DNA of 64,000 nt from Prochlorococcus sp. AG-402-I23 (GCA_003216915.1 QCIB01000002.1:50315-114314), one strand, 5' to 3'; counted from the first letter of the stretch, positions 37,401 through 47,595 are shown. Notes: a model not told the origin generated them from the sequence alone. Program-made: numbers and translations.

Positions 37401-38683
37401 GAATTTCAAGTAATTATGCTATAGCTCTTATAGATGCTAATAATTTTTATGCGTCATGTGAACAAAATATTAATCCTAATTTAAGAAATAAACCAGTAGT
37501 AATTTTATCTAATAATGATGGATGTATCATTGCGAGAAGTCCTGAAGCGCGAGCTTTAAAAATTAGAATGGGGACTCCTTATTTTAAAATCAAAGAAAAG
37601 TTAAATAAATTAAATGTAGCAGTCTTAAGCTCAAACTACTCGCTTTACGGAGATATGAGCAGAAGACTAATGAATTTACTAAAAAACTACTGTGAAGAAA
37701 TAGAGATTTATTCTATTGACGAAGCATTTGTCTCAATTTCTAGACCTAATGATAAAAATCTATATCCTTGGGCAAGAAGTATAAGATCATTAACATATCA
37801 GAATCTAGGGATTACCATAACAGTAGGAATAGGAGAAAATAAAGTAAGAGCAAAAATTGCTAATAAATTAGCTAAAAATATTGATTATTCAGCTGGAATA
37901 TTTGATTTAGCTAGAACCAGGAATGAGAATACTTATTTAAAAAGAATTAGTGTAGATAAGATATGGGGAGTAGGGAAACAAACCTCTAATTGGTTGCAAA
38001 GTAAAGGTATTAAGAATGCGAAAGAATTAAGAGATATGGAAGAAAATGAAATCACCAAGAAACTAGGCATAGTAGGAAAAAGATTGCAATTAGAACTGAA
38101 AGGTTATAAATGTCTGCCTATAGAAAAAAACAAGAAATCAAAAAAAGAAATTCAGGTAAGCAGGAGTTTCGGTACTCCTGTCACAAAATTAGAAGACTTA
38201 ACTCAAGCACTAGCGACTCACGCAATAAAAGCATCTGAGAAAATGAGAAGTCAGAATTTGCAATCATCTAATATTAGAGTATTTGCAAGAACCAGTAAAT
38301 ATTCAAGTCAAAATTATCAAAGAAGTGCTCATAGAAAACTTACAAATGCAACAGACGACACAAACAGCATTTTAAAAATAGTAGTTGAATTATCTAAAGA
38401 AATTTATAATCCCGAATATAAATTTTCAAAAGCTGGTGTTTTAATGCAGGATTTAACTAATAGCGAATATTTACAGCAATCAGTTATCAATTACAAATCT
38501 CAGAAAGACCTAAAAAAATCAGCAATTCTCATGAGAACTATTGATTTATTAAATAAAAGATTTAATAACAATGCAATTACATGGGCTATTACAAAAACGC
38601 CAAAAAGTTGGACGATGAATAAGAATTTCTTAAGTCGCTTATCTACCACTGATATAGACAACCTCCCAACTATAGTAAAGTAA
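37397..38683 (+). CDS. umuC: Y-family DNA polymerase UmuC
   Basis: Catalytic subunit of translesion polymerase V, 428 residues. Active-site aspartate lies in ALIDANNFYASCEQ and the acidic pair in IYSIDEAFVSIS. The thumb HhH region has VDKIWGVGKQT and the little-finger domain has SRSFGTPVTKLEDL. It follows umuD with a 4-nt overlap and precedes a small HExxH protein by 7 nt, so the three probably form one SOS transcript. Confidence 0.96.
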   Translation: MRISSNYAIALIDANNFYASCEQNINPNLRNKPVVILSNNDGCIIARSPEARALKIRMGTPYFKIKEKLNKLNVAVLSSNYSLYGDMSRRLMNLLKNYCEEIEIYSIDEAFVSISRPNDKNLYPWARSIRSLTYQNLGITITVGIGENKVRAKIANKLAKNIDYSAGIFDLARTRNENTYLKRISVDKIWGVGKQTSNWLQSKGIKNAKELRDMEENEITKKLGIVGKRLQLELKGYKCLPIEKNKKSKKEIQVSRSFGTPVTKLEDLTQALATHAIKASEKMRSQNLQSSNIRVFARTSKYSSQNYQRSAHRKLTNATDDTNSILKIVVELSKEIYNPEYKFSKAGVLMQDLTNSEYLQQSVINYKSQKDLKKSAILMRTIDLLNKRFNNNAITWAITKTPKSWTMNKNFLSRLSTTDIDNLPTIVK

Positions 38684-38690
38684 ACAAAAA

Positions 38691-39158
38691 ATGGAATTTA
38701 TTATATTTTTAAGCAAATTAGATAAAGAGATTCTTGACTTATTAATAAAAGCAAACTATGAAGTTGAAGAAAATAAAATTGAATGTCTCTTAAATAAAGA
38801 AATAAAAGGACTACATAATTTTGTAGAAAATAAAATAATAATATGTACTGAAAATGCAAAAAGGAAAACAAATTATAGAAATGAAAAGCAGCGACCAAAT
38901 AAAGACAACTTCAAAACAAAATTGGCGATAAGGAAAGCATTAAGACATGAAGCTACTCATGCTATACAAAAATGTAACAACAATAAGACATTAGGGGATA
39001 TAAAAAGTTTAGAAGCTAAATTACATCAAAGTAAGAGGAGATCATTAGAGTTCTCTACCTCCAATTTTTCTGGAACTTATGCAAAAGAAGTAGAAGCTTA
39101 TATTCTTGAAGATAAGCCCAAAAAGGTAAAAAATATGATTAAAAAATACTGCCTATAA
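38691..39158 (+). CDS. Putative small zinc metallopeptidase (HEATH motif)
   Basis: A 155-residue basic protein of no family I can name. It carries RHEATHAIQKC with HEATH at 86-90, a full HExxH zinc motif, and EVEAYIL at 133-139 that could give the third (Glu) ligand as in gluzincins. No signal peptide is seen, so it should be cytosolic. It begins 7 nt after umuC on the same strand and is probably induced with umuDC. A role in damage handling, for example protein removal from DNA as with SprT/Wss1, is speculation. It ends 16 nt before convergent dnaG. Confidence 0.78.
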   Translation: MEFIIFLSKLDKEILDLLIKANYEVEENKIECLLNKEIKGLHNFVENKIIICTENAKRKTNYRNEKQRPNKDNFKTKLAIRKALRHEATHAIQKCNNNKTLGDIKSLEAKLHQSKRRSLEFSTSNFSGTYAKEVEAYILEDKPKKVKNMIKKYCL

Positions 39159-39174
39159 ATTTAAATAAAATAAG

Positions 39175-41208
39175 TTAGCTAGCAATAAAATTACCACAGC
39201 GTTGTTTATCTAAAAAACTTATATGTTGTCTTTCTGAGTAATATAATTCCTGAAATTTAATCGCATCTGAATTTAAATCCTTAAAGAGATCATCTATCTC
39301 CTTATTAGTCTCTGAGGAACCTGAAGAAGGATTATCAATTAAAATAGAAATACAATTTTCTAAAGTTTTTAATCTTTGTGATCCCCAAGATTCAATTAAG
39401 TGTCTACATCTTTTTAAAGAATTATATTTTTCAAGAAGTGATAAAGTTCCAAGTAAATTATCTTTAGGATTACTAAGCAATGTTAAAAACAACTCATTTG
39501 GATTAACAAAATTATTAATTTTATTTGATAATTCAGGATTATTAAGAGCTAAGTGATCAGTAAGAAGTGATATTAAGTCAATAGCAAAAAACTCTTTTTG
39601 AAGATTTTGACTATTAGATTCTTTTAATTCATTTAAATAATTTAAACCTAAATTATTTTGTTCAATTTTTGAAATAGCTTCCCACAAAATTTGAATATGA
39701 TTAGTATTAAAACCATTAATTTCTCTTTTGAGAAATTCATCACGAATAAAAAGCCGAAGATCAGGACAATGCAAATAATAAAAAATTATTTCCGATTCAT
39801 TTTTTTCACGTCGAGAAATTTCATTGGGTTGTTCAAATTTTTTTGATCTGCCATGCCAACGAAATCCCTTAACTTGATTTCTTAAATCTTGTTCAAACTG
39901 TATAGCTAACCTTGCTTGTCCCTTACTCAATCGTTCGGAAACTTTTTGTAAGTAATGGGTTCTTGTTGATGATTGAGGTAATTTGCTCAACAATTTTACC
40001 AATGAAGAAATAACACTCTGGAAGTTTTCAGACTTACTTAAATCTTTATCTTTAAAGATCTGATCAATCTCCCAATCAATCCAAAAGGATGAATTATCAA
40101 TTAAATTAAAATAATCTTCAGGGGTATGACTATTCAAAAATTCATCAGGGTCTTTAAAATCATTAAGTTGAAGTATCTTAAGATTAATTTGATCATGGAG
40201 AGATAAGCTTTCGACTTCTTTTATTACCCTTTTAGTAGCTGACATCCCTGCATTATCAGAATCAAAATTCAAGATTATATTTTTATTATCTGTACATCTA
40301 CATAGTTGAGAAATTTGATACTTATTTAATGCGGTACCGAGGGAAGCTACAGAATTAGAAATACCTTTTGAATGAAGAGAAATTACATCAAAGTATCCTT
40401 CAACAATAATAGCTTTATCCCTTTTTCTTATATTGCTAGATGCTTTTTCAAATGCAAATAACATTTTTCCTTTTTCAAATATCTCTGATTCAGGAGAATT
40501 AAGATATTTGGGTTCCTGTCCATCAAGAGATCTTCCACCAAAGGCAACTACACGTCCCTGCATATCATGTATTGGAACGATTAATCTATTTCTAAAACGA
40601 TCATAAATCTTGTCAGAATTATCTTTAGAAATTGCAAGACCTGAAGCCAATATTAGATTAATAGGAAATTTTTCTACCTTGGATAGATAGTTAAATAAAT
40701 CATTCCATGAATTTGGAGCAAAACCTAATTCAAAGTCATCAATAATTTTATTACTCAAGTTTCTCTTGGATGTTAAATATTTCATAGCTTCAAAACCTAG
40801 AGAATTATTTAATTGAGACTTAAACCAATTTTTGGTGACTCTTAATATTTTATAAAGCTCTTCCTTTCTAGATAATTGTTTTTTATAAGCTTCTACTTGG
40901 GGACCCTCAAAATTTTCAACATTAATATTATTCTTTTTAGCAAGAGAAAGTACAACATCTGAAAAATTTGCACGAGTAAATTCCATTAAAAATTTAATAG
41001 AGTTACCACCAGCACCACAAGAAAAACAATAATAGAATTGTTTGCCTGGTGATACTGTCATAGATGGCTTAGTATCATCATGAAAAGGACAAATCCCAAC
41101 GAATTCTTTGCCTTTCTTCTTAAGAACAATATGTTCAGATATAACATCAACAATATCTGTTTTTTCCTTAACCTCTTGAATAGTTCTTGGGTGTATAGAA
41201 TGAACCAT
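39175..41208 (-). CDS. dnaG: DNA primase
   Basis: Makes RNA primers for replication. It has 677 residues. The N-terminal CHC2 zinc ribbon CPFHDDTKPSM...FYYCFSCGAGG (about 40-66), the catalytic TOPRIM part VAFGGRSLDGQEPKYLNSPE and IIVEGYFDVISLHSKG with NFDSDNAGMSA, and a helical C-terminal DnaB-binding domain are present. It starts at ATG 41208, divergent from the EamA-type transporter gene. No rpsU or rpoD neighbour is present, unlike the macromolecular synthesis operon of E. coli. Confidence 0.96.
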   Translation of the reverse strand: MVHSIHPRTIQEVKEKTDIVDVISEHIVLKKKGKEFVGICPFHDDTKPSMTVSPGKQFYYCFSCGAGGNSIKFLMEFTRANFSDVVLSLAKKNNINVENFEGPQVEAYKKQLSRKEELYKILRVTKNWFKSQLNNSLGFEAMKYLTSKRNLSNKIIDDFELGFAPNSWNDLFNYLSKVEKFPINLILASGLAISKDNSDKIYDRFRNRLIVPIHDMQGRVVAFGGRSLDGQEPKYLNSPESEIFEKGKMLFAFEKASSNIRKRDKAIIVEGYFDVISLHSKGISNSVASLGTALNKYQISQLCRCTDNKNIILNFDSDNAGMSATKRVIKEVESLSLHDQINLKILQLNDFKDPDEFLNSHTPEDYFNLIDNSSFWIDWEIDQIFKDKDLSKSENFQSVISSLVKLLSKLPQSSTRTHYLQKVSERLSKGQARLAIQFEQDLRNQVKGFRWHGRSKKFEQPNEISRREKNESEIIFYYLHCPDLRLFIRDEFLKREINGFNTNHIQILWEAISKIEQNNLGLNYLNELKESNSQNLQKEFFAIDLISLLTDHLALNNPELSNKINNFVNPNELFLTLLSNPKDNLLGTLSLLEKYNSLKRCRHLIESWGSQRLKTLENCISILIDNPSSGSSETNKEIDDLFKDLNSDAIKFQELYYSERQHISFLDKQRCGNFIAS

Positions 41209-41300
41209 TGAGATTTTAAAAAAATAAATAATAATCTATTTGTTATAGGGCAAAATCAAATAAGAATCTACTTAATTTCACAAAAAAACTATTTTTTAAA

Positions 41301-42191
41301 ATGATAAATATCGAAGAATTAGAAAAAAAAATTAATTCATTAAATAAGTTTAATTTAGTATTTGCCTCATTCTTCTTCAGTTTGATGACTTTGTGCGTAA
41401 AAAATATTGACAAAAGGATACCTATTTATGAATTAGTTTTATTCAGATCATTGTTAAGTTTAATAATTACATTATTCATAATTAATATAAAAAATATAAA
41501 TCCATGGGGCAAAAACAGACCATTACTTATTTTAAGAGGTGTTTTAGGAACTTTAGCTTTAGTTTGTATTTTTTATGCAATAAGAAATATGCCTCTTAGT
41601 ATATCTACCGTCATTCAGTACACATATCCTATTTTTATATCTATATTTGCTGGCATATTTATAAATGAAAAAATAACTCGGAATATATTTTTTGCTTTAA
41701 TTATTGGATGGATTGGAATATTAGTAATATTAAATCAAAGCCAATTATCAAATATAAACGTTGAAATTGAAAATGTTTCGATTTTAATAGCATTTCTTGG
41801 AGCAATCTGCACCGCTTTGGCCTACGTCACAGTTAAGAAACTTTCATTTACTGAAGATGTTTATGTAATTATTGAATATTTTCCACTTGTTTCTTTTATA
41901 ACTTTATTGCCAATTGTATTAATCAACTGGGTTACCCCAAATTTTAATGAATTAATTTGGATAATAGGGATAGGCTTATTTACTCAATTAGGTCAGACTT
42001 TCTTAACTATAGGATTAAAAAATTTACCTGCTTCTGAAGCATCAACAATTAACTATTTACAAGTTTTATTCGGTTCAATTTGGGGGATATTGTTTTTTAG
42101 TGAATTAATAAACATTAATTTTTTATTAGGCGCCTCACTAGTTTTATTAGGAACTATTATTTCTACTACCAAAATAATCAAAAAGACATAG
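41301..42191 (+). CDS. EamA/DMT family transporter
   Basis: A 296-residue drug/metabolite transporter with ten expected membrane helices in two EamA repeats (about 20-145 and 160-290). LFRSLLSLIITLF and LRGVLGTLALVCIFYAIRNMPLS in the first repeat and GLKNLPASEASTINYLQVLFGSIWG in the second are typical. Substrate is unknown; family members export amino acids, purines or other metabolites. It is divergent from dnaG. Confidence 0.88.
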   Translation: MINIEELEKKINSLNKFNLVFASFFFSLMTLCVKNIDKRIPIYELVLFRSLLSLIITLFIINIKNINPWGKNRPLLILRGVLGTLALVCIFYAIRNMPLSISTVIQYTYPIFISIFAGIFINEKITRNIFFALIIGWIGILVILNQSQLSNINVEIENVSILIAFLGAICTALAYVTVKKLSFTEDVYVIIEYFPLVSFITLLPIVLINWVTPNFNELIWIIGIGLFTQLGQTFLTIGLKNLPASEASTINYLQVLFGSIWGILFFSELININFLLGASLVLLGTIISTTKIIKKT

Positions 42192-42216
42192 AATATTACT
42201 AGCGTACAAAAAAACG

Positions 42217-42573
42217 GTGAAATTTTACTATTTAGCTTTATTATTTTGTTTTTCTCCTATTTTTCAAGTTAAAGCAACAACTCCAAAGTCAGTAACTTGT
42301 ACAAGAACTGAGTATAGAGAGGAGTATATTCCTGGAACGAAATCAAACCCAGGCTACGTAAAAAGTTATGAAGTTGACGTTGTAATACCTTGTGGTGGCC
42401 AAAGTAAAGCTGAAAAAATAGATGATAATGACTGTAGTGAAGGTTCTGTTATTGGAGGTATTCTTGGTGCTGGAATTGCACTATCCTCTTCTAGGGGTAA
42501 AGACAGATTTTGGGCAGTACCTGCGGGTGGGACCGCAGGAGCGCTAATTGGATGTCAGGTGGATGGTGGTTAA
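42217..42573 (+). CDS. Secreted Cys-containing protein with glycine-zipper segment
   Basis: A 118-residue protein starting at GTG with a signal peptide (about 1-20, ending QVKA). The mature part has CTRTEYREEYIPG, a CGGQ region, and a Gly-rich segment SVIGGILGAGIALSS...VPAGGTAGALIGC that looks like a glycine zipper inserting into a membrane. Four or more cysteines might pair after export. Related proteins are common in marine cyanobacteria without known role. The ruvA TTG start follows the stop codon directly. Confidence 0.75.
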   Translation: MKFYYLALLFCFSPIFQVKATTPKSVTCTRTEYREEYIPGTKSNPGYVKSYEVDVVIPCGGQSKAEKIDDNDCSEGSVIGGILGAGIALSSSRGKDRFWAVPAGGTAGALIGCQVDGG

Positions 42574-43251
42574 TTGATTAGTTGGATAAATGGAGAATTG
42601 GTTGATTTATGGCAAACTAATCAAAAATTTTTTGTTTTAATAAATTGTCAAGGATTAGGATACGAAATACAAATACTAGAATCCCATTTTCTACAATTAA
42701 AAACAAATCAGATATCTAATAAAAACATTATTCTTTGGTTAAAACATATTAAGAAAGAAGATTCAGATTTATTATTTGGCTTTACATCAAAGGATCAAAA
42801 GAATTTCTTTATTGAGATTTTAAGTATTAGAGGTGTTGGATCTCAAATCGGTATGGGGATATTAAATAAATTTACTATTAGTGAAGTTATCAATGCAATA
42901 AAAACACAAAACAAAAAATTAATTTGTTCCGTGCCCGGTATAGGACAAAAAATGAGTGATCGGTTAATTTTAGAATTAAAAAATAAATTTAAAAGTGAAA
43001 TAATATTTGAAGATAAAAAGGACAAAGATGAATTTGAGATTATGGATCCTAAAATACATAAAATGATCGAGGACCTTCAGTTGACCCTTCAATCATTAAA
43101 TTACAAAAAGAAAGAAATCAAGACTATTTTGCCAATTATTGTTAAAGAAGTAGATCTCCTTGCTAAAAAAGAAAATAATTTAACATTTGAAAATTTATTG
43201 AAATTAGCTATGAATAATCTAGATAAGGATAGTAGTAATTTAGATAGCTGA
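42574..43251 (+). CDS. ruvA: Holliday junction protein RuvA
   Basis: Tetrameric junction-binding partner of RuvB in recombination and repair. The 225 residues show an OB-fold N-terminus (ISWINGELVDLW), tandem helix-hairpin-helix motifs ILSIRGVGSQIGMGIL and ICSVPGIGQKMSDRLILEL, and a C-terminal helical RuvB-binding domain. Translation starts at TTG directly after the preceding stop. RuvB is elsewhere. No LexA-like box was found immediately upstream. Confidence 0.92.
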   Translation: MISWINGELVDLWQTNQKFFVLINCQGLGYEIQILESHFLQLKTNQISNKNIILWLKHIKKEDSDLLFGFTSKDQKNFFIEILSIRGVGSQIGMGILNKFTISEVINAIKTQNKKLICSVPGIGQKMSDRLILELKNKFKSEIIFEDKKDKDEFEIMDPKIHKMIEDLQLTLQSLNYKKKEIKTILPIIVKEVDLLAKKENNLTFENLLKLAMNNLDKDSSNLDS

Positions 43252-43283
43252 CGTAGTATCATAGAATAAAAGGAATAAAATTT

Positions 43284-43553
43284 ATGTCATTAGATACAGC
43301 TGAAAAACAGAAGCTGATTGAGACTCATCAAGTACATCCAACTGATACAGGTTCAGCTGAAGTTCAAGTGGCACTGCTCTCAAAAAGAATATCGAAATTA
43401 AGTGACCATCTCCAAGGAAACATTCATGATTTCGCTTCAAGGCAAGGATTATTAAAAATGATTGGTAAAAGGAAAAGATTACTATCATTCATAAAGGACA
43501 ATAACGTTCAGAAATATCAAGAACTAATAAAGAAAATTGGAATCAGAGGATGA
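43284..43553 (+). CDS. rpsO: 30S ribosomal protein S15
   Basis: S15 of 89 residues, the primary binder of the 16S rRNA central domain. It begins [16 protein letters not shown] and contains [18 protein letters not shown] and [20 protein letters not shown], as in all S15. An AAGGAAT ribosome-binding site lies 7 nt upstream. It follows ruvA by 32 nt and precedes a PAM68-like gene. Confidence 0.97.
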   Translation: MSLDTAEKQKLIETHQVHPTDTGSAEVQVALLSKRISKLSDHLQGNIHDFASRQGLLKMIGKRKRLLSFIKDNNVQKYQELIKKIGIRG

Positions 43554-43562
43554 TTTCAATTA

Positions 43563-44012
43563 ATGAAAAAAAAGCAATCAAAAAAAAAGACACAAATTAA
43601 AAAGAAAAAAAATTATTCTGAGAAAACTGCGTTTGCTAATCTAGAAAAAGCATCTAATACTGTAATTACCGCAAAGAGATCATCAAGTGGCATACCTAAA
43701 TATGTTGCTGATAGAATGGCAAGGAGAATATTTTTTACAGCGGGAATTCCGACAATATTAGGGATGTCGGTTTTTGTTGTTAGTTATATCATAGTGACAA
43801 GAAATATTGCTGAAATACCTCCTTCATCAACAATTGCAATTTCAGCTTTGTTTTTTTTGTTAGGTCTAGCAGGATTGAGTTTTGGAATATTATCAGCTAG
43901 TTGGGATAAAGAGCCGGGATCTTTTTTTGGTATTGAAAATATTCCAATGAACATACAACGTGCAAAAGCAGCCTTCAAACCTGCAACTCAAAATTTCGAT
44001 GATAAAAGTTAA
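43563..44012 (+). CDS. PAM68-like photosystem II assembly protein (DUF3464)
   Basis: A 149-residue protein. The N-terminal 60 residues are Lys-rich and soluble. Two membrane helices (about 58-80 and 90-112) are followed by LSFGILSASWDKEPGS and a C-terminal tail. This layout and the conserved IPKYVADRMARRIF fit the PAM68 (DUF3464) family, which helps PSII assembly through CP47 insertion in cyanobacteria and plants. It begins 9 nt after rpsO and ends 1 nt from convergent dnaE. Confidence 0.87.
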   Translation: MKKKQSKKKTQIKKKKNYSEKTAFANLEKASNTVITAKRSSSGIPKYVADRMARRIFFTAGIPTILGMSVFVVSYIIVTRNIAEIPPSSTIAISALFFLLGLAGLSFGILSASWDKEPGSFFGIENIPMNIQRAKAAFKPATQNFDDKS

Positions 44013-44013
44013 T

Positions 44014-47000
44014 CTAAGAAACTAAAGATTTCAAATTAACTTGGAATGATTTATCTTTTAATAATTTGCATACTCCTTGAATATCTCCAATACAGAATTG
44101 TTCGCCAAATTTAACGTAGGTAACACTATTTTTATTTCTCACTGCAGCTAAAACTGGTATCTTGATTCCACATCTATCTTTATCTGGTTTGAATTTAGTT
44201 AAACAGTTTCTCAAGGTATTTTGTACTCTTACATCTGATGCTTGAGAACTTTCAAGATTAATGATAAGTAATTTAAGGTTATCTATTTCTCTACAATCAT
44301 CAATTATTAATTGAGTCTTATCACTTTTTTTATCTATTGTTCCCCACACCAACAATCTAGTATCAGTCAAAAGAAATTCTGATAATCTTACATAGGTTTT
44401 TGGAAAAACTATTGCTTCGCAACATCCAGAAAGATCTTCTAGCTGAACTATAGCCATCCTATCTCCTTTTCTCGTTGTAATTTGCTTCAAATCAGGGATC
44501 ATCCCAACTAAAGAGACTTTTGTTCTATCATTTATTTCCTCTAACTGAGAAATGCTTATAGGTGATACAAGTTTTGCTGGCTTAGTTAAATGCTTTAGAG
44601 GATGATCAGATAAATAAAAGCCTAATAACTGCTTTTCTAACTTTAACTTCTCAACTAGTGAATAATCATCAACCTTAGCTAATTGTGAATCTGAAAAAGC
44701 AACATTAGAAAATACTTCTTTAGAGTCAAATAGATTTCCTTGACCTGACAATCTATCACGATTTCTTGAAGAGGCCCACTCAATAACATGCTCAAGATCT
44801 GACAATAGCTGAGCTCTATTATTATCATTTGAAAACTCGTCTAGTGCTCCACAATGAATTAGAGATTCAAGACTTCTTTTGTTAAGAATATTAGAAGGTA
44901 AACGGTCGCACAAATCCGATAATGACTTAAAGGTTCCAAAACTGTTTCGGTTTTCAATTATATTTCTTATTGCAGAATCACCTAAATTCTTAATTGCAGA
45001 TAACCCGAATAAAATCTGATTGTTCTTAATAGTGAAATCAACCCCAGAAAAATTAATGCTCGGTGAAATAACTTCTATTCCCATGGAATAACAATTAGAA
45101 ATATATCTTTGCATCTTATCGCTAGAGCCGGAATTTACGCTTAAAAGGGCTGCCATATATGCAACAGGAAAATGGGCTTTTAAAAATGCAGTTTGGTAAG
45201 TTACAGCACCATAAGCAGTTGAGTGACTTTTGTTAAAACAATATTCTGCGAATAAAACCATCTGATCAAAAAGATCATTTGCTAATTGTTCATTTACACC
45301 TTTCTTCATAGAACCATCTACAAAAATGTTCCTATGTTTTACCATTTCAGAAACTTTCTTTTTCCCCATCGCTCTTCGAAGTAAATCAGCATCACCTAGA
45401 GAATATCCAGCTAGGTCTTGAGCAATTTTCATGATTTGTTCTTGGTAAACCATAATTCCATAGGTTTCAGTGAGAATTGACTTAATAAAAGGATGAGGGA
45501 AATCAATCTTTTCGTTCCCATTTTTTCGATTTATGAATTTAGGTATAAGGCCTGCATCAAGAGGACCAGGTCTATAAAGGGCCAGTATGGACGAAATATC
45601 CTCTAGAGAGTTAGGTTTAAAATCCTTAACGACCTGTTTCATACCGGAAGATTCAAGTTGAAAAATACCTTCAAGATCTCCTCTCCCAATAAGATCAAAG
45701 GTTTTACCATCATTTTGTGGTAACTCATCAATGTTTATTTTCTTTCCAGTAGATTGATTAATAAGAGAAACTGTCTTTTCAATCATCGTAAGATTCTTAA
45801 GACCCAAGAAATCCATTTTCAATAATCCAAGTGATTCGATATCGTCCATAGAATATTGGGTTATTATTTGTCCTTCATTATTTCTTTGAAGAGGTACAAG
45901 TTCGTCAAGAGGATCTGATGCGATAACAACTCCAGCAGCATGAACTCCATATGTTTTATTAGTTCCTTCAATTCTCAAAGCCAAATCAACCCATTTTTTA
46001 ATCCTATTATCATTAATATATTTATCTCTAAACTCTTGGCTAGGAGAATTCTTATCAATCATTTCATTTAGTTTATAAGGTTTCCCTCTTACAACCGGTA
46101 TTAACTTAGCCAATTTATCCGCCTCTCCATATGGTATATCTAGAACCCTTGCAACATCTTTTAAAACCGCCTTAGAGGTCATCTTGTTGAAAGTAATTAT
46201 TTGCGCAACTTTATCCTCTCCATAACGATTAGTAACATAATCAATAACTTCATTTCTCCTATCAATACAAAAGTCAGTGTCAATATCTGGCATTGATTTT
46301 CTTGCTGGATTTAAAAATCTCTCAAACAACAATCCATGCTCAACAGGATCTATATTTGTAATTTGAAGAGCATAAGCTACTAATGAGCCTGCTGCAGAAC
46401 CTCTACCTGGTCCTACAGGGATAGAGTTATCTCTAGCAAATTTGATGTAGTCCCAAACAACCAAAAAATAATCTGGAAAGCCCATATCTTTAATAATTTT
46501 TAATTCGGAAGATAGTCTTTTTTTATAGTTCTCATCAACTTCTGTAAGATCATTTTTTTTAAGTCTTTTTAAAAGGCCTTTATTAGATAATTGTGTTAGG
46601 AAAGAAAATGAATCTGTATTATCGTTAAGAGGGAATTTTGGCATTCTATAATTACCAAACAAATCAAATACTTCAACTTTTTGTGAAATTTCTACAGTAT
46701 TGTTCACTGCCTTAATAATTGATTCATCATCAATATGATCTTTAAAAAGTTCAAGCATTTCATTTTCACTTTTAATATATTCTGTACCGGTATATCTCAA
46801 TCTTTTTTCATCACTTATTAGTTTTCCTGTTAATACACATAGCAAAGCGTCATGCGCTTCAACATCCATACTTGATAAGTAGTGGGCGTCGTTGGTAGCA
46901 ATAACTTTTATTTGGAGCTTCTTCCCAATTTTTATTAATTCAACGTTGACAATTCTATCCTCAATAGAGCCGTGATCTTGTATTTCCAGATAAAAGTCAT

Positions 47001-47511
47001 CTGCAAACAATTTTTTATACCAAAGAGCTATATCCTCTGCCACATCTAATCTACCTTTTAAGATAGCCTGAGGTATCTCTCCACCAAGACAAGCTGTGGA
47101 AACTATCAAACCATCACTATATTTGCTTAAAAGAGATTTATCAATACATGGTCTAGAAAAAATGCCTCGACCTCTCATCCCATTTAGGTGACTAATTGTT
47201 GTCAACTTAACTAGATTCTTATAACCAGTATAATTTTTTGCTAACACCACCAAATGATATCTTTTTTCTTTTTTTGGTTGAGGATCATCAATAGAACCAT
47301 TAATCACGTACATTTCATTACCAATAATTGGTTTTATACCTTTCTCTTTACACTTCTTGACCAAATCAAGAACTCCATACATAACTCCATGATCAGTAAG
47401 AGCTATTGATTCCATTCCAAGATCACATGCTCTATCTACAATTTTTGAAATTTGACTGGCACCATCAAGTAAGCTGTAGTCACTATGATTATGAAGCGGA
47501 ACGAAAGCCAT
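44014..47511 (-). CDS. dnaE: DNA polymerase III alpha subunit
   Basis: Replicative polymerase of 1165 residues. The PHP domain starts MAFVPLHNHSDYSLLDG, the polymerase active-site aspartates lie in PDIDTDFCIDRRNEV, and GPGRGSAAGSLVAYAL and the C-terminal OB fold are present. I use the ATG at 47511 instead of the TTG two codons earlier. In many cyanobacteria dnaE is split by an intein at AEY|CFN; here VLFAEYCFNKSHSTAYG is continuous, so no intein is present. No proofreading domain is expected. Confidence 0.96.
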   Translation of the reverse strand: MAFVPLHNHSDYSLLDGASQISKIVDRACDLGMESIALTDHGVMYGVLDLVKKCKEKGIKPIIGNEMYVINGSIDDPQPKKEKRYHLVVLAKNYTGYKNLVKLTTISHLNGMRGRGIFSRPCIDKSLLSKYSDGLIVSTACLGGEIPQAILKGRLDVAEDIALWYKKLFADDFYLEIQDHGSIEDRIVNVELIKIGKKLQIKVIATNDAHYLSSMDVEAHDALLCVLTGKLISDEKRLRYTGTEYIKSENEMLELFKDHIDDESIIKAVNNTVEISQKVEVFDLFGNYRMPKFPLNDNTDSFSFLTQLSNKGLLKRLKKNDLTEVDENYKKRLSSELKIIKDMGFPDYFLVVWDYIKFARDNSIPVGPGRGSAAGSLVAYALQITNIDPVEHGLLFERFLNPARKSMPDIDTDFCIDRRNEVIDYVTNRYGEDKVAQIITFNKMTSKAVLKDVARVLDIPYGEADKLAKLIPVVRGKPYKLNEMIDKNSPSQEFRDKYINDNRIKKWVDLALRIEGTNKTYGVHAAGVVIASDPLDELVPLQRNNEGQIITQYSMDDIESLGLLKMDFLGLKNLTMIEKTVSLINQSTGKKINIDELPQNDGKTFDLIGRGDLEGIFQLESSGMKQVVKDFKPNSLEDISSILALYRPGPLDAGLIPKFINRKNGNEKIDFPHPFIKSILTETYGIMVYQEQIMKIAQDLAGYSLGDADLLRRAMGKKKVSEMVKHRNIFVDGSMKKGVNEQLANDLFDQMVLFAEYCFNKSHSTAYGAVTYQTAFLKAHFPVAYMAALLSVNSGSSDKMQRYISNCYSMGIEVISPSINFSGVDFTIKNNQILFGLSAIKNLGDSAIRNIIENRNSFGTFKSLSDLCDRLPSNILNKRSLESLIHCGALDEFSNDNNRAQLLSDLEHVIEWASSRNRDRLSGQGNLFDSKEVFSNVAFSDSQLAKVDDYSLVEKLKLEKQLLGFYLSDHPLKHLTKPAKLVSPISISQLEEINDRTKVSLVGMIPDLKQITTRKGDRMAIVQLEDLSGCCEAIVFPKTYVRLSEFLLTDTRLLVWGTIDKKSDKTQLIIDDCREIDNLKLLIINLESSQASDVRVQNTLRNCLTKFKPDKDRCGIKIPVLAAVRNKNSVTYVKFGEQFCIGDIQGVCKLLKDKSFQVNLKSLVS

Positions 47512-47595
47512 ATTCAAATAATTTATATATATAAGATAGAGAAAATTTCAAAAAGATCTATACTTTGTGATTACAAATTAATTATTAATACAAAT

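Noticed and set aside
43784..43978. Minus-strand ORF within the PAM68-like gene
   Set aside because: Antisense shadow of a recognised gene with membrane-like bias caused by the sense strand.
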